Shown: positions 31,636 to 44,065, counted from the first letter of the stretch. The stretch is 64,000 nt of DNA from Begonia masoniana (GCA_022432975.1 CM039505.1:46854544-46918543), one strand, 5' to 3'. Program-made: numbers and translations. Notes: generated by a model from the letters alone, not told the origin.

Positions 31636-33953
31636 TCTGGATTCAGCCTGAACATTTCATGTGTCTCAATCGAGAATGGTTTTCAACTTATGAAACTGTG
31701 ACAAAAAGAGCTGTATTAATGGGAAATAATGTATCATGTAATATTGCAAGAATTGGTACAGTGAGAATCAAAATGTATGACGGAGTAGTCAGAACACTTG
31801 GTGATGTACGACACGTTCCCGAACTGTAGAGGAATATGATCTCGTTGAGTACTCTGGATATTAATGGGTACCAGTACACCAGTGAAGGTGGAGTTTTGAA
31901 GATCAGTTGAGGTTCTCTTGTTATGATGAAAGGACAGAGAAAGTCTGAAATCTGTATGTTTTGCAGGGTTCTACAGTTTTTGGGGATGTAGCTGTTAGTA
32001 CTTCATTGTCAGATGAAGATCTCACTTGTTTATGGCATATGCATCTGGGACACATGAGTGAGCATAGTTTGTCTGAACTAAGCAAAATGAGACTTTTGAA
32101 TGGTCAGAGCACTAATAAAGTACAGTTTTGCGAGCATTGTCTATTTGGAAAATAGAAAATAGTCAAATTTGCTATGGGCACTTACAATTCAAAGGAGTTC
32201 TAGATTATATTCACTCAGATCTATGGGGACCAGCACAGGTGCCTTTCAAGGGAGGGGCACATTATTTGTTAACATTCATAGATGATTTCTCTAGAAAAGT
32301 ATGGGTATTCTTCTTGAAGAAAAAGAGTGATGTATTTTCTACTTTTAAGGACTAAAAAACGATGGTTGAAAAGCAGACAAGGAGACAAGTAAAACATCTT
32401 CGCACCGATAATGGGTTGGAGTTTTGTTCAGAGGAGTTCAATTCTTTTTTGCAAAACAGAAGGAATTTTGAGGCATCTGACAATCCCAGGGACTCCACAG
32501 CAGAATGGTGTCGAAGAGAGAATGAATAGAACTTTGATGGAGAAAGTTCGGTATATACTCTCAAGTTCAGGTTTACCTAAGTCATTTTGGGCTGAAGCTG
32601 CAGAAACTGTTTGTTACATCGTAAATCGTTCACCAAGTACTGCTATTAATAAGAAAATTGCTGAAGAAGTTTGGTCTAGTACTCCTGCCGATTATTCAGT
32701 TTTGAGAGTGTTTGGTTGCCCTACATATGCTCATGTTGATCAAGATAAGTTAAAATCAAGATCACTAAAGTGTGTATTCCTTGGATACAAGTCTGGGGTA
32801 AAGGGATACAAATTATGGTGCCCAGGATATAATAAAGTCAAATACAGTAGAGATGTGGTATTTGACGAGACTGCTATATTGATTAAAACATCTCCAAATT
32901 TCTTGTCAGAAAAGCCTAATCAGATATTCAGTGGAAATTTTGAAGTTGAATTTGGATCAGGCTCGACATCAAGATCTTCAGTTCAAGACAGTTCAGAAAC
33001 ACATGATAATATTATTTCTCTACAGTCACCAGTATTGGCTTCTCCACAATATTGCATTGTCAAAAATAGACCAAGGAGGGAGATTATACCTTCACAAAAA
33101 TATGGGGAAGCTGATTTAGTTGCTTATGCTTTGAGTGTAGCCGAAAGCATTGATGCAAGTGATGAACCATTTACTTATTCAGAAGCAGTAAGTTCAAAGG
33201 ATTATGAAAAATAGATGATTGCTATGCAGGAGGAGATGAAGTCTCTTCAGAAGAATGGCACGTCGAATTTAGTCGAGTTGCCTAAAGATAAGAAATCTGT
33301 TAATTGCAAATGGGTGTTCCAGAGAAAGGAAGGTACATCGGGTGTTGAAGAAGACAGCTATAAAGCACGTCTGGTTGCTAAGGGTTACAGTCAGATCCCA
33401 GGTGTAGACTTCACTGATATGTTTTCTCCAGTTGTTAAGCACAGCTCAATTCGAGCTTTGTTAGGCGTTGTGGCTATGCACGACCTTGAGCTTGAGCAGT
33501 TGGATGTGAAAACTGCATTTTTACATGGAGAACTTGAGGATGACATCTATATGCAGCAACCTGAAGGTTTAAAAGTTTTGGGAAAGGAGACTTATGTTTG
33601 TTCGTCGAAAAAGTCTCTCTATGGTCTAAAGCAATCGCCAAGACAGTGGTATAAGAGGTTTGATTCATTCATGTCTGATCAAGGTTTCAAAAGGAACAAT
33701 TATGACAGTTGTGTTTACATGAAGAATGACAAGAATTGGTCAGTGATTTATCTGCTCTTATACGTAGATGATATGTTGATAGCAGCTAAAGATATAAAAG
33801 ATATCAAAAAGGTTAAAGTACAATTGAGTAATGAATTTGAGATGAAAGATTTGGGAGCCGCCAAAAGAATTCTTGGTATAGAAATACAGAGAGAAAGGAA
33901 AGCTGGTAAACTGTACCTAAGTCAAAAGAGGTATATTCATAAGGTTCTTTACA
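31636..33953 (+). pseudogene. Copia B pol, first part (protease, integrase, RT)
   Basis: The protease site is 'ILDSA' followed by a stop where the Cys/Gly codon should be. GAG-pre-integrase ([18 protein letters not shown], 'CEHCLFGK') and integrase follow ('DLWGPAQVPFKGGAHYLLTF', IDDFSRKVWVFF, 'RTDNGLEF', 'EERMNRTLMEKVRYIL'), with frameshifts at about 32400. From 32411 one frame is open for 267 codons, then a single TAG at 33212 (expected Trp), then 268 more codons with a complete RT: '[16 protein letters not shown]', 'FSPVVKHSSIRALLG', 'LDVKTAFLHGELEDDIYMQQ', 'YGLKQSPRQWYKRF' and LLYVDDMLIAA. It is interrupted after 'YIHKVLYRF' by the SIRE element. Confidence 0.88.
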
Positions 33954-33958
33954 GGTTT

Positions 33959-36518
33959 TGTAGACCGTCATTGCTTACTGATTCAAATAAACAGAGAGAG
34001 ACAGAAAAAACAACATCGTGATTTTTACGTGATCCGGCTAACCTTGCCTATGTCCACGCTTCAAGGATATTCCCCTTGAAGTTTCACTACTTCTCTTCCA
34101 CGAGAAAACTTGATTGGACTTCACGGGCGCCAATCAACTGCCTTTCACACTTCTGAATTGAACTTCACGGGCATCAATCCACTGCCTTACAGTTTTAACA
34201 GGATGAAGGTTTAAGCACAAAGATTACACTCGCTCAGATAAGATCTCAGTTCTAGGACAGAGAGATTAAACCATAAACAATCGAAGAGGATTACAGATTC
34301 CTTTTTGCTCGTGAGAGTTGATTGTAAGAATTGACAAAAGTTTTTGTCTCGAGCTACAGTTCTTCTATTTATATCTGCGTCTATAATCTGCTTCGCGTAT
34401 GTAATCTGGGTTCAAAAATATGACCGTTGGAGAACATCCGTACGCATAAAAACTAGTCAGTGAGTTTCTGGAGTCACTATTGCTCGCGATCTTCAAAAGT
34501 TTGGTGTTAAGACTTTGGACGAGTGCGTCAAATTACTAACTCGGAACGATAGCGTTTTTCTTTTAACTGTGGACGACAGCGTCTTTCTTTTAACTGTGGA
34601 CGACAACGTCTTTCTTTTAACTGTGGACGACTGCGTCTTTCTTTTAACTGTGGACGACTGCGTCTTTCTTTTAACTGTGGACGACTGCGTCTTTCTTTTA
34701 ACTGTGGACGACTGCGTCTTTCTTTTAACTGTGGACGACTGCGTCTTTCTTTTAACTGTGGACGACTGCGTCTTTCTTTTAACTGTGGACGACTGCGTCT
34801 TTCTTTTAACTGTGGACGACTGCGTCTTTCTTTTAACTGTGGACGACTGCGTCTTTCTTTTAACTGTGGACGACTGCGTCTTTCTTTTAACTGTGGACGA
34901 CTGCGTCTTTCTTTTAACTGTGGACGACTGCGTCTTTCTTTTAACTGTGGACGACTGCGTCTTTCTTTTAACTGTGGACGACTGCGTCTTTCTTTTAACT
35001 GTGGACGACTGCGTCTTTCTTTTAACTGTGGACGACTGCGTCTTTCTTTTAACTGTGGACGACTGCGTCTTTCTTTTAACTGTGGACGACTGCGTCTTTC
35101 TTTTAACTGTGGACGACTGCGTCTTTCTTTTAACTGTGGACGACTGCGTCTTTCTTTTAACTGTGGACGACTGCGTCTTTCTTTTAACTGTGGACGACTG
35201 GGTCTTTCTTTTAACTGTGGACGACTGCGTCTTTCTTTTAACTGTGGACGACTGCGTCTTTCTTTTAACTGTGGACGACTGCGTCTTTCTTTTAACTGTG
35301 GACGACTGCGTCTTTCTTTTAACTGTGGACGACTGCGTCTTTCTTTTAACTGTGGACGACTGCGTCTTTCTTTTAACTGTGGACGACTGCGTCTTTCTTT
35401 TAACTGTGGACGACTGCGTCTTTCTTTTAACTGTGGACGACTGCGTCTTTCTTTTAACTGTGGACGACTGCGTCTTTCTTTTAACTGTGGACGACTGCGT
35501 CTTTCTTTTAACTGTGGACGACTGCGTCTTTCTTTTAACTGTGGACGACTGCGTCTTTCTTTTAACTGTGGACGACTGCGTCTTTCTTTTAACTGTGGAC
35601 GACTGCGTCTTTCTTTTAACTGTGGACGACTGCGTCTTTCTTTTAACTGTGGACGACTGCGTCTTTCTTTTAACTGTGGACGACTGCGTCTTTCTTTTAA
35701 CTGTGGACGACTGCGTCTTTCTTTTAACTGTGGACGACTGCGTCTTTCTTTTAACTGTGGACGACTGCGTCTTTCTTTTAACTGTGGACGACTGCGTCTT
35801 TCTTTTAACTGTGGACGACTGCGTCTTTCTTTTAACTGTGGACGACTGCGTCTTTCTTTTAACTGTGGACGACTGCGTCTTTCTTTTAACTGTGGACGAC
35901 TGCGTCTTTCTTTTAACTGTGGACGACTGCGTCTTTCTTTTAACTGTGGACGACTGGGTCTTTCTTTTAACTGTGGACGACTGCGTCTTTCTTTTAACTG
36001 TGGACGACTGCGTCTTTCTTTTAACTGTGGACGACTGCGTCTTTCTAACTGTGGACGACAGCGTCTTTCTTTTAACTGTGGACGACAACGTCTTTCTTTC
36101 AACTATGGACGACTGCGTCTTTCTTTTAATTGTGGACGACTGGGTCTTTCTTTTAACTGTGGACGACTGCGTCTTTCTTTTGATTGTGACGTCTGCGTCT
36201 TTCTTTTAACTGTGGACGACTGCGTCTGTCTTTTGACTGTGGACGACTGCGTCTGTCTTTTGAGCATGGACGACTGCGTCTTTCTTTTGAGCGTGGACGA
36301 CTGCATCTTTCCAGACTGTCTCTCAATAGTACTTTGGACGAGTAACTCTAGACTAATAACATTTAACCAAAAACCATCAAAAAACATAATACCTTTTTTA
36401 AAAGGCATTTCCAGATAAATGCAATAACCATAATAAACCAATTTATATTCAGTTTATATATTAAGCATAATCATTAAAAACATATTTAGACTTTAGACTT
36501 AAATAATTTAAGTCAACA
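33959..36518 (-). mobile_element. SIRE-type copia 3' LTR with expanded minisatellite
   Basis: On the - strand it starts TGTTGACTTAAAT (36518), directly after the polypurine tract, and ends ...GGTCTACA (33959). The TSD ggttt (33954-33958) is matched at 61707-61711. At 2560 bp it is about 1.5 kb longer than the 5' LTR, almost entirely because of a 27-bp tandem array. It also has a short internal deletion near the TGTAG end relative to the 5' copy. Confidence 0.93.
34548..36310. repeat. 27-bp minisatellite, about 60-65 units
   Basis: The unit is GACTGCGTCTTTCTTTT followed by AACTGTGGAC. Most units are identical. The outer units are degenerate, with GACAGCGTC and GACAACGTC at both ends. A GACTGGGTC variant occurs at 35201, 35957 and 36143; the first two are exactly 28 units apart. 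Because 27 is a multiple of 3 and the unit has no stop in several frames, open frames of more than 500 codons run through both strands (for example F-L-L-T-V-D-D-C-V on +). These follow from repeat arithmetic and are not genes. Confidence 0.97.
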
Positions 36519-36533
36519 ATCTCCCCATTTTTG
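36519..36533 (-). other. SIRE polypurine tract
   Basis: CAAAAATGGGGAGAT on the - strand abuts the TGTTGACTT LTR start. Confidence 0.85.
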
Positions 36534-36639
36534 ATGAAGACAAACATATAAACTGTTTCAAGCATACTTATCTGAATTTCAGTTAAATTTTATATACTCC
36601 CCCATACTCTATGTCGTATTGCTTATCCATGATACATTC

Positions 36640-39061
36640 AGTGAATTTTGTACCCTTCTCCCCCTTTGACATTATCAAAAAAAAAAAGAAAAACAACGTA
36701 GGAAGAATGACATTCCGCACAGCACATGAGAGATAACAATAAAGGATAATGAATAAATAAAAAAATAGCAGATGAGAGGTATAAGGTCTTAGTCGAACTA
36801 CCTAAAACAGAGAAGGGAGGACGGTAAAGATACAACGGAAGAAAATCAGAAACATTCCTAGAAACGGCCAGAATAGAAAATCCTTGCAAATCGGAACAGA
36901 TTTTCATCGTCATCCTCATCGGCCGTGGCCTCTGCTGAAACAAGAGGAAAAGGAGAAATAGGAGGGATGTGATCTCTATCTTGGAATCCCCTGCATCCGC
37001 TGCATCCTCAGCATCCAAAGCCACCACGGCAACCACTTCAGTCTCTGGCATTGGGACAAAAGCAGGAGGCTCTGGCGCAGGGACAGGCTCAAACATGACA
37101 AGATCAGCAGAGCCAATAGCAACATCATCAGCTGGCGCATCAACATGCTCAAACATGACAAGATCAGCAGAGCCAATAGTAGCATCAGCAGCTGGCGCAT
37201 CGACAGGCTCAAGCACTACAAGATCAGCAGAGACAGCAATAGCAGCTGGAACAAAAACAATATCAAGAAGAGGAGGAGGTGGCTGATCAACAAACAGTGC
37301 AGGCACTGGCTCGTCCTCTCACAAAGCAACCTTTGCAGCAGCATCAGTCTCAACAACTGGAGCAACATCCAAATGCTCAGCACGGGAAGGAACAACTGAA
37401 GTAGCTGGAGGAGCTGGTTCAGGTGTCTCTCCACCGCCTTCAAAGTCCTCATCCCCATGAATGGACACACCATCACTCTTAATCAGAAGGTTACGAAGAT
37501 CACTAAACTGAGTGATGACGCGGGCAGATTCGCGTTGCAATTGTGTTGTGACAAGATTGGAATAGAATCTAACCGAAGAGATGACATCATCAATGACTTG
37601 ACTATGCACGAGTTCAGCTTGATCAATGCAATTGTTCATAGCAGCAAAAGCAGAACTTTGATGGGATTCCAGTAGATCAAGACGTTTGAGCAGTCCTTGA
37701 TTGGCAGTCGCGAGTTGTTCAAGTTGTGAAAGGAAAAGTGCAAATTGACCATGATGGGAGAGATACAAGGATTGAAAAGATTCAAGGCCGGTCCCGAGAC
37801 TGGCAATGTTTGCCCTTAACTCATCTTGCAAATCCTCAGAAATAGGATCTCTCACTCGAGAAGAGGAAGGACCTTTGGAGCGAGGAAGAATACAGGAAGA
37901 GGATGAAGGGATCTAAGGTGGAAGGGGGCAGGAGTTGGACTGGGCGGACATGGAAGAGGAGAAACAGCCTGGACTGTATGAGGTCCAGGATCACCACAGG
38001 CTCTGGAATGTGAGTTTGCTCATGACTGACATCCTATGAAGCTTGAAGAAGAAGAACTGGAGGTGGAAGAGGGTCAAGGGCAGGAAGGAGAGTGTCATCA
38101 GGACCACATTCTTCCTCTTCTTCTTCAGCAATAAGCAGGCGCCTGGAAACACCTTTACGACCAACTTTGTCCACCAGCTCACCTTGATCAATGCGTGTTA
38201 TTCCCATTCTGGACAAAGTGGAGGATGAAAAGAAGTCGAACTTCTTCAGGGATAAAAGCTTGTCAGAATCAGGAATGCAAACACCAAACCGGTGAAAGAT
38301 CTTCATAAGGAGAAGATTGTAAGGCAGAGATTGGGAGGCATTGCACACCACTTGAAGCATCCGGTTTAAGATAATGTATCCAACATTAAAGAGTTCGCCT
38401 TTGAAAAATTGACCAAGCAGGAAAAGATCCATGCCACTCACATGGTCCCGATGACCCTCTACAGGCATGATGTTGTAATGAATTATGTGGTGGAAGACTC
38501 GAGCCCTGAAGTTCAAATCCTTGCTCTTTAACTTCATGAAAGCATTGTTGGGATCCTTGGCAATTAAGTTAAGTAAATCCTTCTCAGCTGGTTTCTCAAG
38601 AAAAGATGGAATCTTGCCTGCCTCAAAAATCTTCTTGAACTATTCAGAGACTCACAATCAAGGATTTCATGGAGAGCTTCCTGGGTGAGTTCTATATGTC
38701 GTCCATAGACGTAACTCCTAATAACCAGAGGGCGAAGAGAGTGTTCTAGATTCGCATAGAGCATTCTAATTGGGGTTTCACTATAAAGAGACACTGAATT
38801 AAACAACCCCATTAAGCCCATCAACTGTATAGGTTTTTCTAGGTTCAGACCATACAAGTCGCGAAAGACGACACTGCGAGAACGAATAATATGTTTGAAT
38901 TCGAAATCTTCATAATACCTTTTGAAAGCATCATGATTTAGGAACACGTGATTTTGCCATACAAGAGGTGGAGGAATAGAGACAGACTGAGCATCCTCGG
39001 TATGGGAAATCTTTTGCTTTTTCTTAGAGAAGACTTGTGGAGCGCGAGAGGAAGATGCCAT
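36640..39061 (-). pseudogene. SIRE env-like ORF (frameshifted)
   Basis: It starts at the ATG at 39061: MASSSRAPQVFSKKKQK, 'PIQLMGLMGLFNSVSLYSET', 'IRMLYANLEHSL'. After a shift at about 38560 come 'LNFRARVFHHIIHYNIMPVE', 'GMDLFLLGQFFKGELFNVGY' and 'LLLMKIFHRFGVCIP', then an acidic stretch. After stops at about 37920, a 178-codon frame (37852-37319) looks helical ('LSQLEQLATANQGLLKRLDL'). A final frame (37306-36641) contains three copies of a roughly 20-residue Asp/Ala/Pro unit (SADLVMFEPVDAPADD...). It lies between RNase H and the polypurine tract, the position of the Sirevirus env-like gene. The domain pattern resembles the env-position ORF of the Athila/Tat-like element at 23.4-26.5 kb. Confidence 0.7.
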
Positions 39062-39343
39062 TGAAAAAGGTAGAGATTTCTAAGCACAAATGGAGTTGAG
39101 AGAAGTGTAGGATCGGTGCCGACTAGCAGAGGAGAAAAGAAATCGCTGGACGAGTCGAGAGGATTTTGGGGGGAATTTTGAATCTTAGGGTTTCTGTTAC
39201 CTGTCGGGAGATTTTATAGACAATTTGGTGAACGTCCATTGTTAACGTCCACGGTCAACATCCATTGTGATCACGTTTTCATAGAGAAGGAAATTGTGGA
39301 GATCGTTCATTTTACTAATTCTCCAACAGAGAAAAAATGAAGC

Positions 39344-41310
39344 TTAATTTTTCTCAATCCTAATGAGACCTAACCTTATTCTTATATTATTGAACGTCTT
39401 TTCATCCAAAGGCTTGGTAAAGATATCTGCTAATTGATCAGCAGAATTGACAAATTCTAATGTAATATCACCTCTTTGAACATGATCTCTGATGAAGTGA
39501 TATCTAACCTCGATGTGTTTTGTTCTAGAATGTTGGATAGGATTCTTTGAAATGTTAATGGCACTGGTGTTGTCACACCGAATGAGAATCCTATCATAGA
39601 AAATGTTATAATCTTCTAGAGTTTGCTTCATCCAAAGCATTTGAGCACAGCAACTACCAGCAGCAATATATTCACTCTCGACAGTTGAAAAAGCTACAGA
39701 ATTCTGTTTCTTAGAATACCAAGACACAAGAGATTCTCCAAGGAATTGACATATTCCACTAGTGCTTTTTCTATCAACCAGACTTCCTGCATAGTCTGAG
39801 TCTGAATATCCAATTAAATCAAATGAAGTTCCCTTCGAATACCACAAACCTAAATCAGAAGTCTCACTTAAGTATTTGAAAATTCTTTTGACAGCACTTA
39901 GGTGAGATTCCTTAGGGGAAGCTTGAAACCTAGCACACAAGCACACACTAAATAAGATATCTGGTCTGCTAGCCGTTAGATATAACAGAGAATCAATCAT
40001 ACCTCTATACTTCTTAGTATCCATACATATCCCATTTTCACCTTTGTCCAGTTTAGTGTGGTGCTCATGGAAGTTCTAGAGGACTTAGAAGAGTCTAATC
40101 CAAACTTCTGTAAAAGCTCCTTAATGTATTTTTCTTGATAGAAGAAAATGTCATCTGGAGTTTGACTAATCTGAAATCTCAAGAAGAATTTTAACTCCCC
40201 CATCATACTCATTTCAAATTCACTTTGCATTAGGGAGGAAAATTCATCACACAAAGACATTAGTTGAACCGAAAATAATGTCATCAACATAGATTTGAAC
40301 TAAAAGGATGTCTTTGTTCTTTTGCATGGTAAATAAGGTTGAATCGGTTTTGCCCTTTTTGAACTTCCTTTCCTCAAAGAAATTCTTCAACCTATCATAC
40401 CAAGCTCTAGGAGCTTGCTTAAGTCCATATAGAGCCTTCTTGAGCTTATAGACATTGTCAAGTTTGTCATAGACTTCAAATTCTAAGGGTTGCTCTACAT
40501 AAACTTCTTCTAAGATATAGCCATTTAAAAAGCCACTTTTAACGTCCCTTTGAAAGAGTGTGAAGTTTTTGTAGCAAGCATAGGCTAAGAGCATCCTAAT
40601 GGATTCTAGTTTAGCTACAGGTGCAAAGGTTTTCTCAAAGTCTATTCCTTCTTCCTGGTTGTACCCTTTGGCAACTAACCTAGCTTTGTTCATCACCACA
40701 ATTTCATTTTCATTCATCTTATTCTTAAAAACCCATTTGATTCTAATAATAGGATGATTGTCAGGTTTTGGAACAAGTTCCTAAACGTTGTTTCTTTTGA
40801 ATTGGTTTAATTCATCTTGCATAGCAACTATCCAATTCGGCTTCTTCAAACTTCTTAGGCTCTATTTGAGATATGAAAGCAACATTAGCACAAAGATTTC
40901 TAAGGGAGGACCTAGTTTTGACTCCTAATATAGCATCACCTAGAACTTCATCTAAAGGATGATTTTTTGCATATTTCCAATCTCTAGGTAGAGCAGCATC
41001 TTCATCCTTGACTGAGAAAATTTCTAAGGGAATTTGAAGAAAGTTCTCGAGAATTTTCTCCTTGAATGGTTTCTGTAGGCTTGTCTAAGGAGAGTGAATC
41101 CAGATGTTTTTCTAAAGAATCATCCTCATCCACATTGATTGTGGTATAAGGAGTCTCATCAAAATTGACATGCATGGATTCCTCTACGACTAGTGTTCTT
41201 TTGTTGAACACCCTATAAGCTTTACTGGTTAATGAGTATCCAAGGAATATTCCAAGATTAGATTTAGAATCAAATTTTTCAAGTTGTCCTGGATGTTTAG
41301 AATGAAACAC
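39344..41310 (-). pseudogene. SIRE pol: RT and RNase H
   Basis: Segments in order on the - strand: the integrase C-terminal/linker (41310-41002, 'SNLGIFLGYSLTSKAYRVFN', 'VEESMHVNFDE'); RT (40717-40247, '[20 protein letters not shown]', '[16 protein letters not shown]', '[13 protein letters not shown]'); then in other frames 'SEFEMSMMGELKFFL', 'YIKELLQKFGL'; RNase H (40024-39344, 'YSDSDYAGSLVDRKSTSG', 'STVESEYIAAGSC', 'IRCDNTSAINISKNP', 'RTKHIEVRYHFIRDHV', 'ADIFTKPLDE'). [15 protein letters not shown] and FGSTN are typical of SIRE/Maximus. Frameshifts at about 41000, 40740, 40270 and 40010 disable it, though the YVDD site is intact. Confidence 0.88.
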
Positions 41311-42420
41311 TTATTACCAAAGACTCTAAAGTATTTGACAATAGAAATTTTTTCATTCCAAAGCTCATAAGGAATTTTCTCTAGAATAGGTCTTATAGAG
41401 ACCCAATTTAGCACATAACAAGCTGTTGAAACAACTTCTGCCCAGAAGTACTTTGGAAGGGAGTTCTCATTGAGCATGGTCTGAGACAAGCTCTTGAAGA
41501 GACCTATTTTTCCTCTCAACAAATCCATTTTGTTAAGGGGCTCTAGGGGAGGAGAAGTTGTGCTCAATTCCATATTTGAGACACAATAGTTCAAGTTTCT
41601 CATTCTCAAATTCTCCACCATGATCACTACAAATAGCAACAATTGTGAGCTCTTTTTCATTTTGAACTCTCTTCCTAAAGCTAGAGAAGATATAAAAGGT
41701 TTCATCCTTTGACTTCAGAAAGAATACCCAAGTGAATCTGTAGAAGCCATCTACAATGACAAAGGCATAAAATTTTCCTCATAAACTGGCTACATTAGAA
41801 GGACCGAAGAGGTCAATGTGAAGAAGTTGTAGGGGCTTGGAGGTGGAAATTGCATTCTTTGATGCAAAGGAACTTTTGATTTGTTTGCCCATTTGGCAAG
41901 CTTCACAGACTTTATCATTCTCAAAGGATATTTTTGTAATCCCTCTAACTAAATTATTCTTAGTAATCTTAGCTAAGGTGTCCATGCCTACATGACCTAG
42001 TCTCCTATGCCAAAACCAACTATCACCAGAGGAATTCACAGCAAAACATTTTTGATCAAAAAGTTCAATATCATCTAAGTCAATAATATATACATTTTCT
42101 TTCTATAGCCTTTAAAGAGAATTGTACTAGATGAACTATCCTTAATTATGCATGAATTTGATTTAAATGTTACTTTATATCTTTTGTCACACAATTGGCT
42201 AATACTTAACAAGTTATGTTTTAATCCTTCTACCAATAACACATTTATGATAATAGGATTGGTAGGATTACCTATATTGCCGATGCCAACAATTCTGCCC
42301 TTTTGATTTCTACCAAAAGTGACATTCTCTTTCTTCTTGTTGACAAAAGCAAACTTTGTTGAGTCTCCCGTCATATGCCTCGAACATCCACTGTCGAGGT
42401 ACCATTGATTTTTCCTGGGA
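41311..42420 (-). pseudogene. SIRE pol: protease and integrase
   Basis: The protease motif W-Y-L-D-S-G-C-S-R-H-M lies at about 42405-42370, continuing into 'VLLVEGLKHNLLSISQLCDK'. GAG-pre-integrase (42039-41779) reads 'WFWHRRLGHVGMDTLAKITK', 'CEACQMGKQIKSSFASK', 'LLHIDLFGPSNVASL', followed by a stop. The integrase core at 41705-41311 is shifted and decayed ('STACYVLNWVSIRPILEKIP', 'VFGNKCFILN'); the expected Glu region 'ERKNR' appears only in another frame near 41510. Confidence 0.82.
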
Positions 42421-42445
42421 GAGCAATCAGTCTACAAGACAGTGA

Positions 42446-44001
42446 TCAAGTGGTCTTCTTAGGTACCCAAATCTTTTGGGTCCTAGTGTTAGGTCTGGTC
42501 CCCTTAGGAACCCATTGCAGTTTACCACCAGATTTAACATTGTTTACTTTTAGAGGACATACAAAAGATTTATGTCCTACTTCATTACATACGTAGCAGG
42601 GAGATGATTTAACAAAGAAATTCTTGTAAACTTTCTTTTTATTAGATTTTTCATAACCTAATCTTGCTTTATCAAAAGTCACCCTTTGACTACCTAATAG
42701 CATATTTAAGTTCTTGCTACCATTAATGAATTTAAGTACAATATCATTTAAATTCTTATTCCTAATCTTCAGATCACTAATTTCCTTTTCATGCGAGTCG
42801 ACTTCTTTAGCATGCTTTTCAACTAAACCTGCATTTTCCTTTTTCAACAGATTGTATTTAGTTTTTAGCGTGTCAAATTGCTTTACTAAATCGTTAAATG
42901 CATCAATTAAGTCATCATTCTCATCTACTTCACTATCGCTAGAAGAATGACTAACCTCATCCTCTTTGGCTGTGAAGCATAAATTGGCAACTTCCTCATC
43001 TTCTGAAGAGGTGTCGCTCTCACTGTCATCCCAAGTGGCCTTCATAGCTCTCTTCTTGAATTTCTTGGGATTCTTCTTTGCTTGTGGACACTCGGCCTTG
43101 ATGTGTCCAAGTTTTCCACATTCGTAGCAGGTAATCTCCTTATCCTTTTGAGGCTTTTCTCCCTTTGAGAATTTCCTCCCATTCAATCTTTTCCGCTGGA
43201 GAAATCTGTTGAATCTTCTAGTGATGAGGGCTATGTCCTCATCATCTTCTTCTTCCTCAGAATCTTCTTGTTTACTTGAGGAAGCTTTGAGTGCAATATC
43301 CTTTTTCTTGTTGATCTCTTTCTCCTTGAGATCTTCCTTGTCATTGGCTCTCATGGTTATCTCATGAGTCATTAGAGAGCCAATGAGTTCTTCTAGCTTG
43401 AGAACCTTGAGATCCCGAGCTTCTTGTATGACAGTCACTTTCGGATGCCAGACTCTTGGTAAGCACCGAAAGATCTTCCTCACAAGTTCTTCACCTGAAT
43501 AGGTCTTTCCAAGAACTTTTAAGCCATTAGTAATATTTGTAAATCGAGTAAACATGGAGGAAATAGTCTCATCTTTCTCCATCGAAAAGCTCATACTCAT
43601 GTACCAGCATACTCAATTTACTCTCTTTAACCTGATTTGTTCCCTCATGTGTAACCTCTAGTAAGTGTCATATTTCTTAAGGATTATCACATCCTTGTAC
43701 TCTATTAAACTCATCTCTGTTTAGAGCACAGTACAAGGTGTTTATTGCCTTAGCATTCAGGCTCAAATTCTTTTTATCTAAATCAGTTAGTTTATGTAAT
43801 GCTTTAGGAGTGCTAACACCATTTTAAGTTTTTTACAGCTATGTATGGACCATTCTCTATAATATTCCACAGTTCATAATCCATAGCCTGAACTAAAAAT
43901 TTTAATCCTAGACTTCCAATATACATAATTATTCCCATAAAAAAATGGGGTCTAGAGATGGACTTTCCTTCTACATGTGCTGTGCTAGTGTTGAAAGCCA
44001 T
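42446..44001 (-). pseudogene. SIRE gag with two zinc knuckles
   Basis: The ATG at 44001 starts MAFNTSTAHVEGKSISRP and 'QAMDYELWNIIENGP', as in Sirevirus gag. After stops at about 43813-43610 a 384-codon frame (43600-42446) reads 'SSMFTRFTNITNGLKVLGK', 'IQEARDLKVLKLEELIGSL', then two CCHC knuckles (CYECGKLGHIKAEC and CYVCNEVGHKSFVC) separated by an acidic Ser-rich region and a coiled-coil-like Lys/Glu/Asn segment. Two knuckles and a long Gag fit Sireviruses. The frameshift at about 43600 prevents full-length expression. Confidence 0.87.
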
Positions 44002-44053
44002 TTTAGATATATCAGTGTATTTCTAATTCCCAAATATGACAATATTTAACATT

Positions 44054-44065
44054 GCTCTGATACCA
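44054..44065 (-). other. SIRE primer-binding site
   Basis: TGGTATCAGAGC on the - strand, two bases after the TCCTACA end of the 5' LTR, matches the initiator tRNA-Met complement exactly. Confidence 0.88.

Noticed and set aside
34493..36209. Open frames of 524-564 codons on both strands encoding perfect nonapeptide repeats
   Set aside because: They follow from a stop-free 27-bp unit repeated in frame within an LTR. No start context, domain or non-repeat coding sequence is present.
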